From Methylomonas sp. EFPC3 (GTDB lineage Bacteria > Pseudomonadota > Gammaproteobacteria > Methylococcales > Methylomonadaceae): DNA of 64,000 nt. Numbering within the stretch: position 1 is the first letter of the stretch; every line of letters begins with the position of its first letter. Position numbers and translations under genes: made by a program. The notes below the pieces were generated by a model. That model ran no database searches. It was not told the origin of the DNA and saw nothing but the letters and a program-made list of their open reading frames with translations. Positions 28,901-36,900 of the stretch are shown here, piece after piece. Where the stretch lies: contig NZ_CP116398.1 of NCBI RefSeq assembly GCF_029643245.1, positions 434,001 through 498,000 on the forward strand. The letters are read 5' to 3'.

Positions 28901-29759
28901 CAGCAGTTTCTACCTGTACGACTACACCACCGGAGCCCATGTAGCGGCAACTCGGAGTCTGAGCGACGACGGCCGAACCTTGATCTTGGTACCGGAACAG
29001 GCGCTGGCCGTCAGTCGTAACTACCGACTCTACGTCTACTACGTCCAGGACATGAACGGCAACAGCGAGTACGACACGCGCTATTTCACCACAGCGATTG
29101 CAGCCGACAACACCGCGCCGCAGGTTAGCGCGTACAGCGTGGAGGCCGACCAAGCCAGCGTTCCGACGAACGGAGTTCTGCAAGTGCGGTTTGACGAGCC
29201 GGTGAGCGGTTTGAGTCTGGGTGGAGTGGAACTGCGCAAAGGCGGCGACGTGATCGCGGTGACGCGGGAACTGAGCGGGGATCGGAGAACGCTGACGCTG
29301 AAATTGCAACAGCCGTTACAGCCGAACACCGGCTACAGCCTGCACGTCGAAGGTGTGGAAGACCTGAGCGGCAACGTATTGGCGAGTGCCGAGGACAGAA
29401 GCTTTACGAGCGGTGCGGGAGCCGACCTGCAAGGCAACGGTCTGGCGCAATACAGCCCGGCGAACGGCGCGACGGGGATAGGTTTGAATGTCAAACCGGT
29501 ACTGACCTTCAACGACCGGTTGAACCCGTTGGCGGTGAACAGCGACACGATTGCGCTGTACGACACCGCGACCGGGCAGCGTCCGAGCGTGAGCTACAGT
29601 GTCAGCGCGGACGGCAAGACGGTGACACTGACGCCGAGCGTGGCATTGACGGCGAGCCGGCAATACCGGGTTTACATCTCCAACTGGGCAAGCTTGACCG
29701 ACCAGGCCGGGAACGGAATTGGCTGGACCTATTGGACATTTACGACGGGGGTGCAATAA
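19998..29759 (+). CDS. Giant secreted Ig-repeat protein (3253 residues) with LVIVD propeller
   Basis: 3253 residues with a signal peptide (LVVWLGLALSWQTAKA). Order: a small Cys-containing domain, a Big_2 Ig domain (about 105-195), Ca-binding thrombospondin-3-like repeats (DADNDGLPDD, DSDGDGLSDG, DTDGDGVNDN; 195-300), a second Big_2 (305-395), an LVIVD-type beta-propeller (395-700), another Ig domain, more Ca repeats (800-865), then about 22 SbsA-like (Big_5) Ig domains to the end, each near 108 residues and recognisable by P...ATxV...I.F.E and a D..GN motif. Such proteins are surface fibres or adhesins. No sorting signal or membrane anchor ends it; it stops at WTFTTGVQ just after a domain. 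From 23300 the gene is a 2922-bp tandem repeat. GGGAG lies upstream of the start. Confidence 0.85.
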   Translation: MYIQIMKSFYTLVVWLGLALSWQTAKANVLDQNCVVNILNRTVQVSKDGGWSMPNVPSQMGRVRARATCTILGDTFSGESDYFNVVQNGIVSVPEIKFENIEPIPVSLKVTEPAVETLSSQGATAQLKVAATYRDGTVKDVTASSNGINYTSSNPAIVSVNAEGLVTAVSSGSALITARKDEVVAFKRINVVTTGDADNDGLPDDFEIANGLNPNDPLDALEDPDNDSLTTKQEYQAGTNFKLADSDGDGLSDGVEVSGSKGYVTDPLKADTDGDGVNDNDEIIAGYNPTDGTDGGGRNYLELVVSPANPTMTFNTVYNEANLQVKVSGKRGDGSLVDLTAKSTGTTYSSSNLSVVSFGAKDGLLFAGQSGTANLTVRNGGLEKTVTVTIGTFNPTALSSIAIPGYANNVDVAGDYAYVAAGSKGLQILNVANRSAPSIVGSLDTAGTAIDVRVVGNLVYLADGDHGLQIIDVTDPTAPSLMASYETAGIAQDVKIDNQFAYIADGNNGLEIVDVRKPNQPLFAGALSGLGETKGVDVQGTTVVAVAGSSLHVIDITDKTNPLKTGSLSIGPVKDVVAKDGYAYVAAYSSGWKVVDIRDAANPVVIGGDANFVPRDIELTDGFAFAAEQLFPNVTAYVNIEDPENAVFQGTIDLSRLGDYAGTGIALDSNYVYVTEEAYVVGQDYGTDGNTRLFIAQYRLTEDKGGVAPTIEISEPPQDTVVVEGKKITITANADDDIGVKSVSFLLNGEVIYTDTSRPYQYPVSVPFGSVGTSISITARAVDFGGNQTTTPTLTLTVQADTDRDGLSDEQEAVYGTNAADPDTDDDGIKDGDEVDMHTSPTDADSDNDGIEDGVELQKGTDPLNPDVTPPTVNSTSPANEATDIPENNPIIVTFAEPLQAKSINTDSISVYQGLLEGAAKVGGRVRLSSDGLQLIFTPSDILADYTDYKVVVDGVRDRAGNPIASPHSFHYKTGNTVDTTPPTVAAVDPNSNSSNVPVNVVVGVRFSEPVHTDSVNDQSVLLYDSVTGQQVLGVVTLNGDGQSATFVPNQALAVGRQHRIALTNAIKDLFGNSLNYSNYYFTTSFEKDASGPKIIAFSVGADQASVPTNGVLQVRFDEPVSGLSLGGVELRKGGDVIAVTRELSGDRRTLTLKLQQPLQPNTGYSLHVEGVEDLSGNVLASAEDRSFTSGAGADLQGNGLAQYSPANGATGIGLNVKPVLTFNDRLNPLAVNSDTIALYDTATGQRPSVSYSVSADGKTVTLTPSVALTASRQYRVYISNWASLTDQAGNGIGWTYWTFTTGTANDQEAPLISGQNIQDGATGIAVNSKLRFVLDEAVSPFSLSGSVHLQLNGVEVAGTAVLGSDNRTITFTPSSALAVNTEYSIVLDGLYDYIGNRLAAVTSRFTTSSSATADTTGPSVVITPASGSTGVSATAPIVFSFNEEIDSTSLDSGIYVQADGFSGNVAGTLSRNGSIVTFTPLVAFPGNTRIWAYANGVQDIAGNSSGYRYSYFNTGTGGDTVAPQLVSITPNDGAMDVYGNNPIVLSFSESLNRSTVNSNSVGLFVNGNIVRPSISFSGDNRTVTLNYNLPASSVVTVLLTNDIKDLSGNRLADAAKVFATAADVDTARPSIVTALPGNGAYNVLSKNKIVLYSNEALKATSLPAALHVSQNGVLIKGTPQLLGDGRTLVFTPEQPWAKAAYIEVFLDSTAQDQSGNALNSFHSQFRIEEDPAQKAPYVIATGWSGSKLNPVLDLQFNEALDPASVSNSTFALRYYYYGAEIPTTVSLLKGNRVVRLQPTELLQTNRGYQIGIRAGVKDASGVAATYNSDYVYYYSTAADALEDTVAPKVTALSPADGAEQVGINNRISMRFDESVNPISFLSDDPDLPLAQVPNYNASTYSLNFSDSNRQVTYIPHEPWPADSDVTVAVDKAEDYAGNLVTPLSHTFHTANGPDTAAPAVVEWSMAESATDVPVNAVLKVRLNEAIDPVSVTDSSFYLYDYTTGAHVAATRSLSDDGRTLILVPEQALAVSRNYRLYVYYVQDMNGNSEYDTRYFTTAIAADNTAPQVSAYSVEADQASVPTNGVLQVRFDEPVSGLSLGGVELRKGGDVIAVTRELSGDRRTLTLKLQQPLQPNTGYSLHVEGVEDLSGNVLASAEDRSFTSGAGADLQGNGLAQYSPANGATGIGLNVKPVLTFNDRLNPLAVNSDTIALYDTATGQRPSVSYSVSADGKTVTLTPSVALTASRQYRVYISNWASLTDQAGNGIGWTYWTFTTGTANDQEAPLISGQNIQDGATGIAVNSKLRFVLDEAVSPFSLSGSVHLQLNGVEVAGTAVLGSDNRTITFTPSSALAVNTEYSIVLDGLYDYIGNRLAAVTSRFTTSSSATADTTGPSVVITPASGSTGVSATAPIVFSFNEEIDSTSLDSGIYVQADGFSGNVAGTLSRNGSIVTFTPLVAFPGNTRIWAYANGVQDIAGNSSGYRYSYFNTGTGGDTVAPQLVSITPNDGAMDVYGNNPIVLSFSESLNRSTVNSNSVGLFVNGNIVRPSISFSGDNRTVTLNYNLPASSVVTVLLTNDIKDLSGNRLADAAKVFATAADVDTARPSIVTALPGNGAYNVLSKNKIVLYSNEALKATSLPAALHVSQNGVLIKGTPQLLGDGRTLVFTPEQPWAKAAYIEVFLDSTAQDQSGNALNSFHSQFRIEEDPAQKAPYVIATGWSGSKLNPVLDLQFNEALDPASVSNSTFALRYYYYGAEIPTTVSLLKGNRVVRLQPTELLQTNRGYQIGIRAGVKDASGVAATYNSDYVYYYSTAADALEDTVAPKVTALSPADGAEQVGINNRISMRFDESVNPISFLSDDPDLPLAQVPNYNASTYSLNFSDSNRQVTYIPHEPWPADSDVTVAVDKAEDYAGNLVTPLSHTFHTANGPDTAAPAVVEWSMAESATDVPVNAVLKVRLNEAIDPVSVTDSSFYLYDYTTGAHVAATRSLSDDGRTLILVPEQALAVSRNYRLYVYYVQDMNGNSEYDTRYFTTAIAADNTAPQVSAYSVEADQASVPTNGVLQVRFDEPVSGLSLGGVELRKGGDVIAVTRELSGDRRTLTLKLQQPLQPNTGYSLHVEGVEDLSGNVLASAEDRSFTSGAGADLQGNGLAQYSPANGATGIGLNVKPVLTFNDRLNPLAVNSDTIALYDTATGQRPSVSYSVSADGKTVTLTPSVALTASRQYRVYISNWASLTDQAGNGIGWTYWTFTTGVQ
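23300..29746 (+). repeat. 2922-bp tandem repeat, 2.2 copies, apparently identical
   Basis: Unit 1 is 23300-26221, unit 2 is 26222-29143, and a partial third copy is 29144-29746 (603 bp). The period is 974 codons (nine Ig domains), so the frame is kept. Translations in all frames appear identical between the copies, implying near-complete nucleotide identity, not just protein similarity. The third copy diverges from the others only at its last bases, where the gene ends. Confidence 0.9.
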
Positions 29760-29784
29760 GATGCAACCAGAACGGAGTGTAAAT

Positions 29785-30273
29785 ATGTTTCGGGAGCTCG
29801 CTGGTCATTCGATCCGGCTGCGGTGGGGAAGGTATTCGCCGATTATGCAATCGGTCAAGAGCTTAGCCATTGTGGCGGTATTGGGTGGAAGTTCCGCAAC
29901 CTTGGTTGGCTGTTCCGGCGAAGAGGGGGCTGTTACGTCTGAAAAAGCCCGGTCTGAGAAAGCTAACGAAACAGCTCAACTAAAAAACGCGGGTTCAGGC
30001 GATGGTTCGGGCGAAAGACCGCTCCTCCCCCCGTCGCCGTCGACACAGCCGACCGACATACCGAGTCGAAGTGAATTGAGGGTCTTGTCCGAGGAGGCCA
30101 AATCAATTGAGAATTCGGCTCAACGTGATATCGAGCGATTCGATAATAGCCTTGGCAATCAGCAGGAACGAAACGCGGTTCAAAACGAATTTAAAGCGAT
30201 GTTGCCTGAGTATAAGGAAAAAATGTTGCAAATCGGCAAGGCTAAGTTGGCGGAACAGGCCAAGACTCGTTAA
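29785..30273 (+). CDS. Small lipoprotein
   Basis: 162 residues from ATG 29785, which has GGAG eight bases upstream; 29845 is an alternative giving a shorter, more standard signal peptide (MQSVKSLAIVAVLGG). The lipobox TLVGC is followed by a low-complexity, Pro/Ser/Lys/Glu-rich region and a charged helical C-terminus. No family is recognised. It begins 26 bp after the giant Ig protein, so it is probably its operon partner and could help its secretion or anchoring, which is inference. Confidence 0.65.
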   Translation: MFRELAGHSIRLRWGRYSPIMQSVKSLAIVAVLGGSSATLVGCSGEEGAVTSEKARSEKANETAQLKNAGSGDGSGERPLLPPSPSTQPTDIPSRSELRVLSEEAKSIENSAQRDIERFDNSLGNQQERNAVQNEFKAMLPEYKEKMLQIGKAKLAEQAKTR

Positions 30274-30562
30274 ATTCCTGGTTCCGCGGCCTTCCTTATT
30301 TTGCGTTGGCCATTGTTGCGGATTCCCGATTTTTCTTCTGCGGCCGACAGAATGTGCGGCCTGTACACTTGTGATGTTTCTTGATTGTTCAAAACTATCT
30401 TATTCCTGCAAAACAACTTTCCATGCGCCCTCCGCAGAAATCCAAATACGTCCAGTCAGTTTGTCGTTAGATTACGACGTTAAATTGAGACAAAATCCGT
30501 TTCATGATTAGGCTTCTAAAGCCAGGACTGAGTTTTCATGGCCGCGTAAGCGCCCGGAAACA
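30274..30562. other. Noncoding region upstream of the malyl-CoA lyase promoter
   Basis: No supported gene or clear structure was seen here. A short plus-strand frame to 30511 overlaps the lipoprotein gene and has no credible start. Confidence 0.4.
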
Positions 30563-30590
30563 TTGACATTAACGGTCCCGAAAGTAAAAT
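30563..30590 (+). promoter_or_regulatory. Sigma-70 promoter of mclA-mtkAB
   Basis: A perfect -35 TTGACA (30563-30568), a 16-bp spacer and -10 TAAAAT (30585-30590) lie about 70 bp before the mclA start. It is the best sigma-70-type match noticed in the window and fits steady expression of a central carbon pathway. Confidence 0.6.
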
Positions 30591-30662
30591 GACCGGCTAT
30601 TTTTAGCCAACTTGTCCCGGCTGATTCGGCCGTACACTCTCAGACCCTTAGGAAAAGCATTC

Positions 30663-31616
30663 ATGAGCCACACTCTTTACCAAGCCAATGTTCAACGTGT
30701 ACAACGTTGCGAACTGGCTGTGCCGGGTTCCAATCCGGATATGTTCGAAAAAGCCCTGAAAAGCGGTGTGGACTACATCTTTTTGGATCTGGAAGATGCG
30801 GTAGCGCCGGATGACAAATTGCAAGCCCGCAAAAACGTGATCCAGGCGATTAACGATCTGGATTGGGAAGGCCACGGCATCACGCTGTCGGTGCGGATCA
30901 ACGGTCTGGATACCCAATATATGGTGCGCGACGTGGTCGATCTGGTCGAACAGGCCGGTAGCAAGATCAAAACCTTGCTGGTCCCGAAAGTCGGCGTTTA
31001 CGGCGATGTCTACATGGTCGAAGCGATGCTGAATCAATTGGAAATGCAGCAAGGGCTGAAAAACAAGATCGGCATCGAAGCCTTGATCGAAACCGCATTG
31101 GGCATGGCCAACGTCGAAGACATCGCCAAACAGGGCTCGATCGGCGGTCGGCTGGAGGCCTTGCATTTCGGTGTGGCCGATTATGCCGCCAGCAACCGGG
31201 CTCGCACCGTCAATATCGGCGGTTTGAATCCGGATTACCCGGGCGACCAATGGCATTTCGCGATCAGCCGGATGACGGTGGCTTGCCGCGCCTATGGTTT
31301 GCGGCCGATCGACGGCCCGTTCGGCGATATCAAAGACCCAGAAGGTTACAAAGCCGGTGCCCGCCGTGCCGCCGCGTTGGGCTGCGAAGGCAAATGGGCG
31401 ATTCACCCGTCGCAAATTGCCTTGGCCAATGAAGTCTTCACCCCGCCGCCGGCCGAAGTCGAAAAAGCCAAACGCATTCTGGAAGCTTTAAAGGAAGCCG
31501 CCGCCCAAGGCAAAGGCGCCGCCGCACTGGACGGTCGCCTGATCGACGCCGCCTCCGAGCGTATGGCCAACAACATCGTGCGCATGGCCGAGGCGATCGC
31601 CGCGAAAAGCCAATAA
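30663..31616 (+). CDS. mclA: Malyl-CoA lyase (HpcH/HpaI-CitE family)
   Basis: 317 residues from ATG 30663 (AGGA upstream; the longer frame from 30612 has no site). It cleaves L-malyl-CoA to glyoxylate and acetyl-CoA in the serine cycle. Family marks are the acidic Mg-binding motif FLDLEDAV, the KIGIEALIETALG segment carrying the catalytic Glu, LHFGVADYAAS, and GKWAIHPSQ near the C-terminus. Length is standard. It is followed directly by malate thiokinase, the enzyme that makes its substrate, an order known in other methylotrophs. A palindromic repeat fills the 128-bp gap to mtkA. Confidence 0.93.
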   Translation: MSHTLYQANVQRVQRCELAVPGSNPDMFEKALKSGVDYIFLDLEDAVAPDDKLQARKNVIQAINDLDWEGHGITLSVRINGLDTQYMVRDVVDLVEQAGSKIKTLLVPKVGVYGDVYMVEAMLNQLEMQQGLKNKIGIEALIETALGMANVEDIAKQGSIGGRLEALHFGVADYAASNRARTVNIGGLNPDYPGDQWHFAISRMTVACRAYGLRPIDGPFGDIKDPEGYKAGARRAAALGCEGKWAIHPSQIALANEVFTPPPAEVEKAKRILEALKEAAAQGKGAAALDGRLIDAASERMANNIVRMAEAIAAKSQ

Positions 31617-31623
31617 AAAAACA

Positions 31624-31720
31624 TGTAGGTTGGGTTAGCCGATAGGTGTAACCCAACACGACGGCTTTTAATGTTGGGTTACGCTTCGCTTTTATGCCAG
31701 AAGGGTAAACCCAACCTACA
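31624..31720. repeat. REP-like palindromic repeat between mclA and mtkA
   Basis: TGTAGGTTGGGTT at 31624 is repeated inverted as AACCCAACCTACA ending at 31720, with further GTAACCCAAC/GTTGGGTTAC halves nested inside. This kind of GTAGGTTGGGTTA palindrome is a common dispersed intergenic repeat in bacteria. In an operon it may act as a transcript-stabilising or attenuating hairpin. Confidence 0.7.
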
Positions 31721-31744
31721 TTTTCCAATTCCACGAGAGAACCC

Positions 31745-32926
31745 ATGGACATTCATGAGTACCAAGCAAAACAATTGCTGTCCGAATACGGTGTAAAGAT
31801 CGCCGACGGCGGCTTGGCCTACAGCCCGGAGGACGCCGTGCAACGCGCACGCGAAATCGGCGGCCATGTCTGGGTGGTCAAGGCCCAGATTCATTCCGGC
31901 GCCCGCGGCAAAGCCGGCGGCATCAAAGTCTGCAAAACCCACGAGGAAGTCAGCGACGCCGCCAACGCCTTGTTGGGAAAACGCCTGGTCACTCACCAAA
32001 CCGGGCCGGCCGGCAAACAATGTTTGCGCCTGTACGTCGAAGCCGGCACCGACATCGCCAAAGAGTTGTATTTCAGCTTGCTGATCGACCGCGCTCACGA
32101 AAAAATCGTCATGGTCGGCTCGGCGCAAGGCGGTATGGAAATCGAAGAACTGGCCGAGACCAACCCTGATGCGATCAAAAAAATCCACATCGAGCCGGCG
32201 GTCGGCTTGCAGGATTTTCAAGCTCGGGAAATGGCGTTCGCGCTGGGGCTGGATGCCGACCAGGTGCCGCACGCGGTTAAACTGATTCAAGGCTGCTACC
32301 GCGCCATGCGCGACCTGGACGCCAACATGGTCGAGATCAACCCGTTGGTCGTGACCGGACACGGCGACATCATCGCCCTGGACGCGAAAATGGGCTTCGA
32401 CGACAACGCCTTGTTCCGCCGCCAAAAAATTTCCGAATTGCGCGACAAGACTCAGGAAGACCCGCGGGAAATGGCCGCGGCCGACCGCGGATTGAGCTAT
32501 GTCGGCCTGGACGGCGACATCGGCTGCATGATCAACGGTGCGGGCCTGGCGATGGCGACGATGGACATGATCAAGCTGGCGGGCGGCGAGCCGGCCAACT
32601 TTTTGGACGTCGGCGGCGGCGCTTCGGCGGAACGGACCGAAAAAGCCTTCCGCATGGTATTGCAAGACAAAAACGTTAAAGCCATGCTGGTCAACATCTT
32701 CGCCGGTATCAACCGTTGCGACTGGATTGCCGAAGGCGTGGTGCAGGCCGTGAAAAACATCGATATGAAAGTGCCGCTGGTGGTACGCCTGTCCGGTACC
32801 AACGTCGAGTTGGGCCGCAAAATCATCGAAGACAGCGGCTTACCGATCATCACTGCCGACACTTTGGCGGAAGCCGCCGAGAAGGCGGTTGCAGCCCGTA
32901 ACCAAGTCGTCGCGGCCCTAGGATAA
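31745..32926 (+). CDS. mtkA: Malate thiokinase (malate-CoA ligase) beta subunit
   Basis: 393-residue ATP-grasp subunit of the succinyl-CoA synthetase superfamily. With MtkB it ligates malate and CoA using ATP to give malyl-CoA for the serine cycle. The N-terminus [12 protein letters not shown] is the family signature; the ATP-grasp region contains [16 protein letters not shown] and the Mg-binding [11 protein letters not shown]; the CoA-ligase domain has [17 protein letters not shown] and [17 protein letters not shown]. Malate rather than succinate specificity is inferred from its place between mclA and mtkB. GAGAG lies ahead of the start. Confidence 0.93.
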   Translation: MDIHEYQAKQLLSEYGVKIADGGLAYSPEDAVQRAREIGGHVWVVKAQIHSGARGKAGGIKVCKTHEEVSDAANALLGKRLVTHQTGPAGKQCLRLYVEAGTDIAKELYFSLLIDRAHEKIVMVGSAQGGMEIEELAETNPDAIKKIHIEPAVGLQDFQAREMAFALGLDADQVPHAVKLIQGCYRAMRDLDANMVEINPLVVTGHGDIIALDAKMGFDDNALFRRQKISELRDKTQEDPREMAAADRGLSYVGLDGDIGCMINGAGLAMATMDMIKLAGGEPANFLDVGGGASAERTEKAFRMVLQDKNVKAMLVNIFAGINRCDWIAEGVVQAVKNIDMKVPLVVRLSGTNVELGRKIIEDSGLPIITADTLAEAAEKAVAARNQVVAALG

Positions 32927-32935
32927 GGAAACAAC

Positions 32936-33823
32936 ATGGCAATTTTTATCGATAAATCCACTCGTATCATCGTCCAGGGCTTTACCGGCAAGATCGGTAC
33001 CTTTCACGCTCAGGACATGATCAACTACGGTTCCAACGTGGTCGGCGGCATTACCCCCGGCAAAGGCGGCCAGAAACATCTGGACCGGCCGGTGTTCAAT
33101 ACCGTCAAGGAAGCCGTCGACCAAGCCGGCGCCGAAGCCAGCATCGTTTTCGTGCCGCCGGCTTACGCGGCCGATTCGATCATGGAAGCGGCCGAAGCCG
33201 GGATTAAATACTGCGTGGCAATCACCGACGGTATCCCGACCCAGGATATGATGAAAGTCAAAATCTTCCTGAGCCGGTTTCCGAAAGAAAAGCGCATGGT
33301 GCTGACCGGTCCTAACTGCGCCGGTACCATCAGCCCCGGCAAGTCGATGCTGGGCATTATGCCGGGCCACATCTACATGCCGGGCAACGTCGGCATCGTC
33401 GGCCGGTCCGGTACCTTGGGTTACGAGGCTGCCGACCAAATGAAGCGGCTGGGCATCGGCGTGTCGACCTCGGTCGGTATCGGCGGCGACCCGATCAACG
33501 GCAGCTCGCATCGCGACATTTTCGAGCGTTTCGAGCAGGACCCGGAAACCAAAGTGGTCATGATGATCGGCGAGATCGGCGGACCGCAGGAAGTCGAAGC
33601 CGGCGTGTTTGCCAAGGAAAACATGAGCAAACCGGTGGTAGCCTACATCGCCGGTTTGACTGCACCCAAAGGCCGACGCATGGGTCATGCCGGCGCGATC
33701 ATTTCGGCGTCCGGCGAATCGGCGGCGGAAAAAGTCGAAATGTTGCAAGAACTCGGCGTCACCATCGCGCCGACGCCGGCCGCGATGGGCGAAACCGTGG
33801 CCAGAGTACTGGCCAAGCTCTAG
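32936..33823 (+). CDS. mtkB: Malate thiokinase (malate-CoA ligase) alpha subunit
   Basis: 295-residue CoA-binding subunit. The N-terminal Rossmann domain shows IIVQGFTGKIGTFH; the phosphohistidine is in GRRMGHAGAII (about His251); GPNCAGTISPG is the conserved CoA-ligase motif. It begins 9 bp after mtkA with AAGGAAAC as ribosome site. It completes the three-gene mclA-mtkA-mtkB unit, which a strong terminator closes 27 bp downstream. Together they turn malate into glyoxylate plus acetyl-CoA; the glyoxylate would feed serine-glyoxylate aminotransferase at 6214-7380. Confidence 0.93.
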   Translation: MAIFIDKSTRIIVQGFTGKIGTFHAQDMINYGSNVVGGITPGKGGQKHLDRPVFNTVKEAVDQAGAEASIVFVPPAYAADSIMEAAEAGIKYCVAITDGIPTQDMMKVKIFLSRFPKEKRMVLTGPNCAGTISPGKSMLGIMPGHIYMPGNVGIVGRSGTLGYEAADQMKRLGIGVSTSVGIGGDPINGSSHRDIFERFEQDPETKVVMMIGEIGGPQEVEAGVFAKENMSKPVVAYIAGLTAPKGRRMGHAGAIISASGESAAEKVEMLQELGVTIAPTPAAMGETVARVLAKL

Positions 33824-33850
33824 GCCGAGCAGTCCGGCACTTAAGAGAGA

Positions 33851-33875
33851 AAGCCCGCTAAGCGGGCTTTTTTTT
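33851..33875 (+). terminator. Rho-independent terminator of mclA-mtkAB
   Basis: A perfect stem AGCCCGC-TAA-GCGGGCT runs straight into eight T (33868-33875). Confidence 0.9.
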
Positions 33876-33950
33876 GTCCTGCGCGTTATCCCGGCTTCAT
33901 CCCGCGGCGGCAAGCTGTTACCATCGTTAGTTTTTGTTTTCCGTCGCATC

Positions 33951-36900
33951 ATGCAATCCGCACGTTTAGTAGAGCGCCTCAAAGCTTACCAATCGCTGAC
34001 CGCCGACCAGCAGACCATCATGAAGCTGCTGGCCCTGTATTACGGTTACAGTTCGCCGACCAATCTGGCCAAATGTTTGGCCGCCTTGGGCATCAAGGAA
34101 GCCGGTAAAGCATTGAAGTCCGATATCGTCAAAAGCCGCCTGAAGCCGCTATTGAAATTGGGGCTGATCGACGAAAACGCCAAATCCGGCGGTAGCCGTT
34201 GTTGCCGGACTTTGGTGGAAGTCATCGCCAGGCAAATGGTCGATGCCGGCGAATTCAAACGCTATGCGTCGGCCGTGTTGGCGGCCAATCCGCCCGGTAT
34301 TGGCTACTACCGTTACGGCAGCGTCGAGGATTGTATCCGCGATGCGCGGTTGCAGTTTTACCGCGGCGACTATCGCAAGGTCGACGAATGCCTGGAAAGC
34401 GGCGAGCGCTATCTGGGCAAGTTGCCGCCGGCCAATGAGTTGTATCTGTCCTGGTTTTTGAATCCGCTGGATAGCGCCTGGTTCAGCAAAAACCATCCGC
34501 AATTGTTGGTCGGCTTGGCCGCTTACGCCGGAATGCATCAGCTGCTGTACCTTTATGCCGATCCGAAACTCGACGAATTGCTGGCGAGTTTGATGTTCGC
34601 CGATAACGGCGAAGGCCTCGGGTTTCTGAATCGGATCGGTCTGGAGTTGCAATTGCTGCGCGGCGACTGGGAAACGGTGGCGACTCGGACTTGCGGCGCA
34701 GCCGATCCCGAATTGCAGGCGCTGGCCGCGGCGCTGGCTTTTCTGCGCGGCGACCATGCCGAAGCCGTCAAACTCTACGATGCGGCGCTGGCGGCGCAGC
34801 GCAAGCTGGCCGGTCAGCGCAACGCCTACTTCTACGGTCTGGCCGGCGTGTTTTATCCATTGGCGATTCTGAAGCACAATGATGCCAAACAGCGCGCCAA
34901 GCTGGGTACGCTGCTGAACCAAGCGATCAAGGGCGACGGTTACTGGATCGGCGTTTACCACGATCTGGCCTTGTTCAACCGCTTCCTGCAAGGCGAACTG
35001 CAGCTGCGCAGCCAATTGCTGGCGCCGGAGCCACCCTACAAAATCGGCGATGGTTATCGCGACAGCGGGTTACCGGAGACCTTACACACGCCGCCGCTGC
35101 TATTGCCTCTGATGTCGCTGCTGGTCAAGTTTTGGGTCAAAGCCGACCATTTCCAACGAGTCGATCCGCTGACCCAGAAACTATACCGGCACCTGCAGGA
35201 TAACGGCTACCGCTGGCCGGCCGCCGAGTTGGCAACCGTGTTCAAAGTCATTGAGCCGCCGCGTTCCAAGCAATGGGATAGCGAGTTTCTGCAAGGCCGT
35301 CCGGCTTTGAGAGATCTATTCGCCAGTCGTGCCGATTGGGAAGTGGCGCTGGATGCGCTGGCAAATCTCCCGGTGGCCGATAAAAAAACTACCAGTGCGC
35401 CCGCCGTGGATAAACCGACCCGATTGGTCTGGCTGTTGGCTTACGACGAGCAAGGCCATCGGGTGCGGATCGAGCCGCGCGAACAAAAGTTGCAAGCCAA
35501 GGGTGGTTGGAGCAAGGGCCGGGCGGTGGCCTTGAAGCGGCTGGCGCAGGAAACCGACCAGTTCGATTATTTGACCGAACAGGACTTGAAACTGTGCTCC
35601 CACATCAAGGAATACCGGGATAGCGGCTGGTACGGCGGTACCACGTTCTTCGATTTCGACAGCGGCATGCCGCAAGCCTTGATCGGCCACCCGCTATTGT
35701 TTTGGGCCGATACGCCGGACGCCAGAGTGGAAGTCTTGAAAGGCGATGCCGAGTTGCGGGTCAAGAAACTGGACGGCGGCGGCAAAATCAAGATCACGCT
35801 GGAACCGCAACCCGGTTACGAGCAGAAATTTCATGTCGGCAAGGAAACCCCGACCCGATTGCGGGTGATCGAATTCAGCGCCGAGCACCATAAAATTCAC
35901 GGCGTCCTCGGCCCAAACGGCCTCGAAGCGCCGGCTTCGGCGCAAGAACGGGTATTGCAGGCCCTGACGGCGATTTCCGGCGTGTTGACCGTACATTCCG
36001 ATATCGGCGGCAGCTCCGCCAACGCCGAGCAGGTTGCCGCCGACAGTACGCCGCGGGTACATCTCCTGCCGCTGGGCGAAGGCTTGCGGGTGGCGGTGTT
36101 GATTCGGCCCTTGGCCGACGGCGGCGCCTATTACCGTCCGGGCCACGGCGGCGAGAGCGTGCTGGCCGAGCTGGACGGCCGCGCGGTGCAGGCCGTGCGC
36201 GACTTGGCGTTGGAAAAGCGGCGCGCACTCGACCTGTTGCAAGCTTGTCCGGTGCTGAGCATGGCCGAACAAGACGCTGCCGGCGAATATTTGTTGGAGC
36301 AGGTCGAACAGTGCCTGGAATTATTGCTGCAATTGCAGGGGTTGAACGAAGGGGTGGCGATTCTGGAATGGCCGGAAGGCGTCAAATTCAAGCTGCTCGG
36401 ACAGACGGTGGGCACCGGGTTGAGCGTGCAAGTCAGACGCGATAACGACTGGTTCAGCGTCCAGGGCGAATTGCGGGTCGACGACAATACCGTAGTCGAA
36501 ATCCGCCAATTGCTGGGTTTGTTGGACGAGCGCCAGGGCCGCTTCCTCAAATTGAAAGACGGCCAGTTTTTTGCACTGACCGAAGAATTTCGTCGCCGAC
36601 TGGAAGATCTTAGAGCATACGCGGATCTGAGCGGTAAGAAAGTCCGGCTCAATCCGCTGGCGGCATTGACGCTGGAAGACTGGCAGGACGAGGCTGGATT
36701 TCAGGCCGACCAGCATTGGCAGAACCAGTTGCAACGGCTGAAAGACTCGCGCGACTACCAGCCGCAACTGCCGTCGACCTTCCAGGCCGAGCTGCGCGAC
36801 TACCAGACCGCCGGCTTTCGCTGGCTGGCGCGGCTGGCGCATTGGGGCGTCGGCGCTTGTCTGGCCGACGACATGGGCCTGGGCAAAACCGTGCAGGGCT

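Noticed and set aside
23300..29746. CRISPR or satellite array
   Set aside because: The repeat unit is 2922 bp and fully coding in one frame; there are no short repeats with unique spacers.
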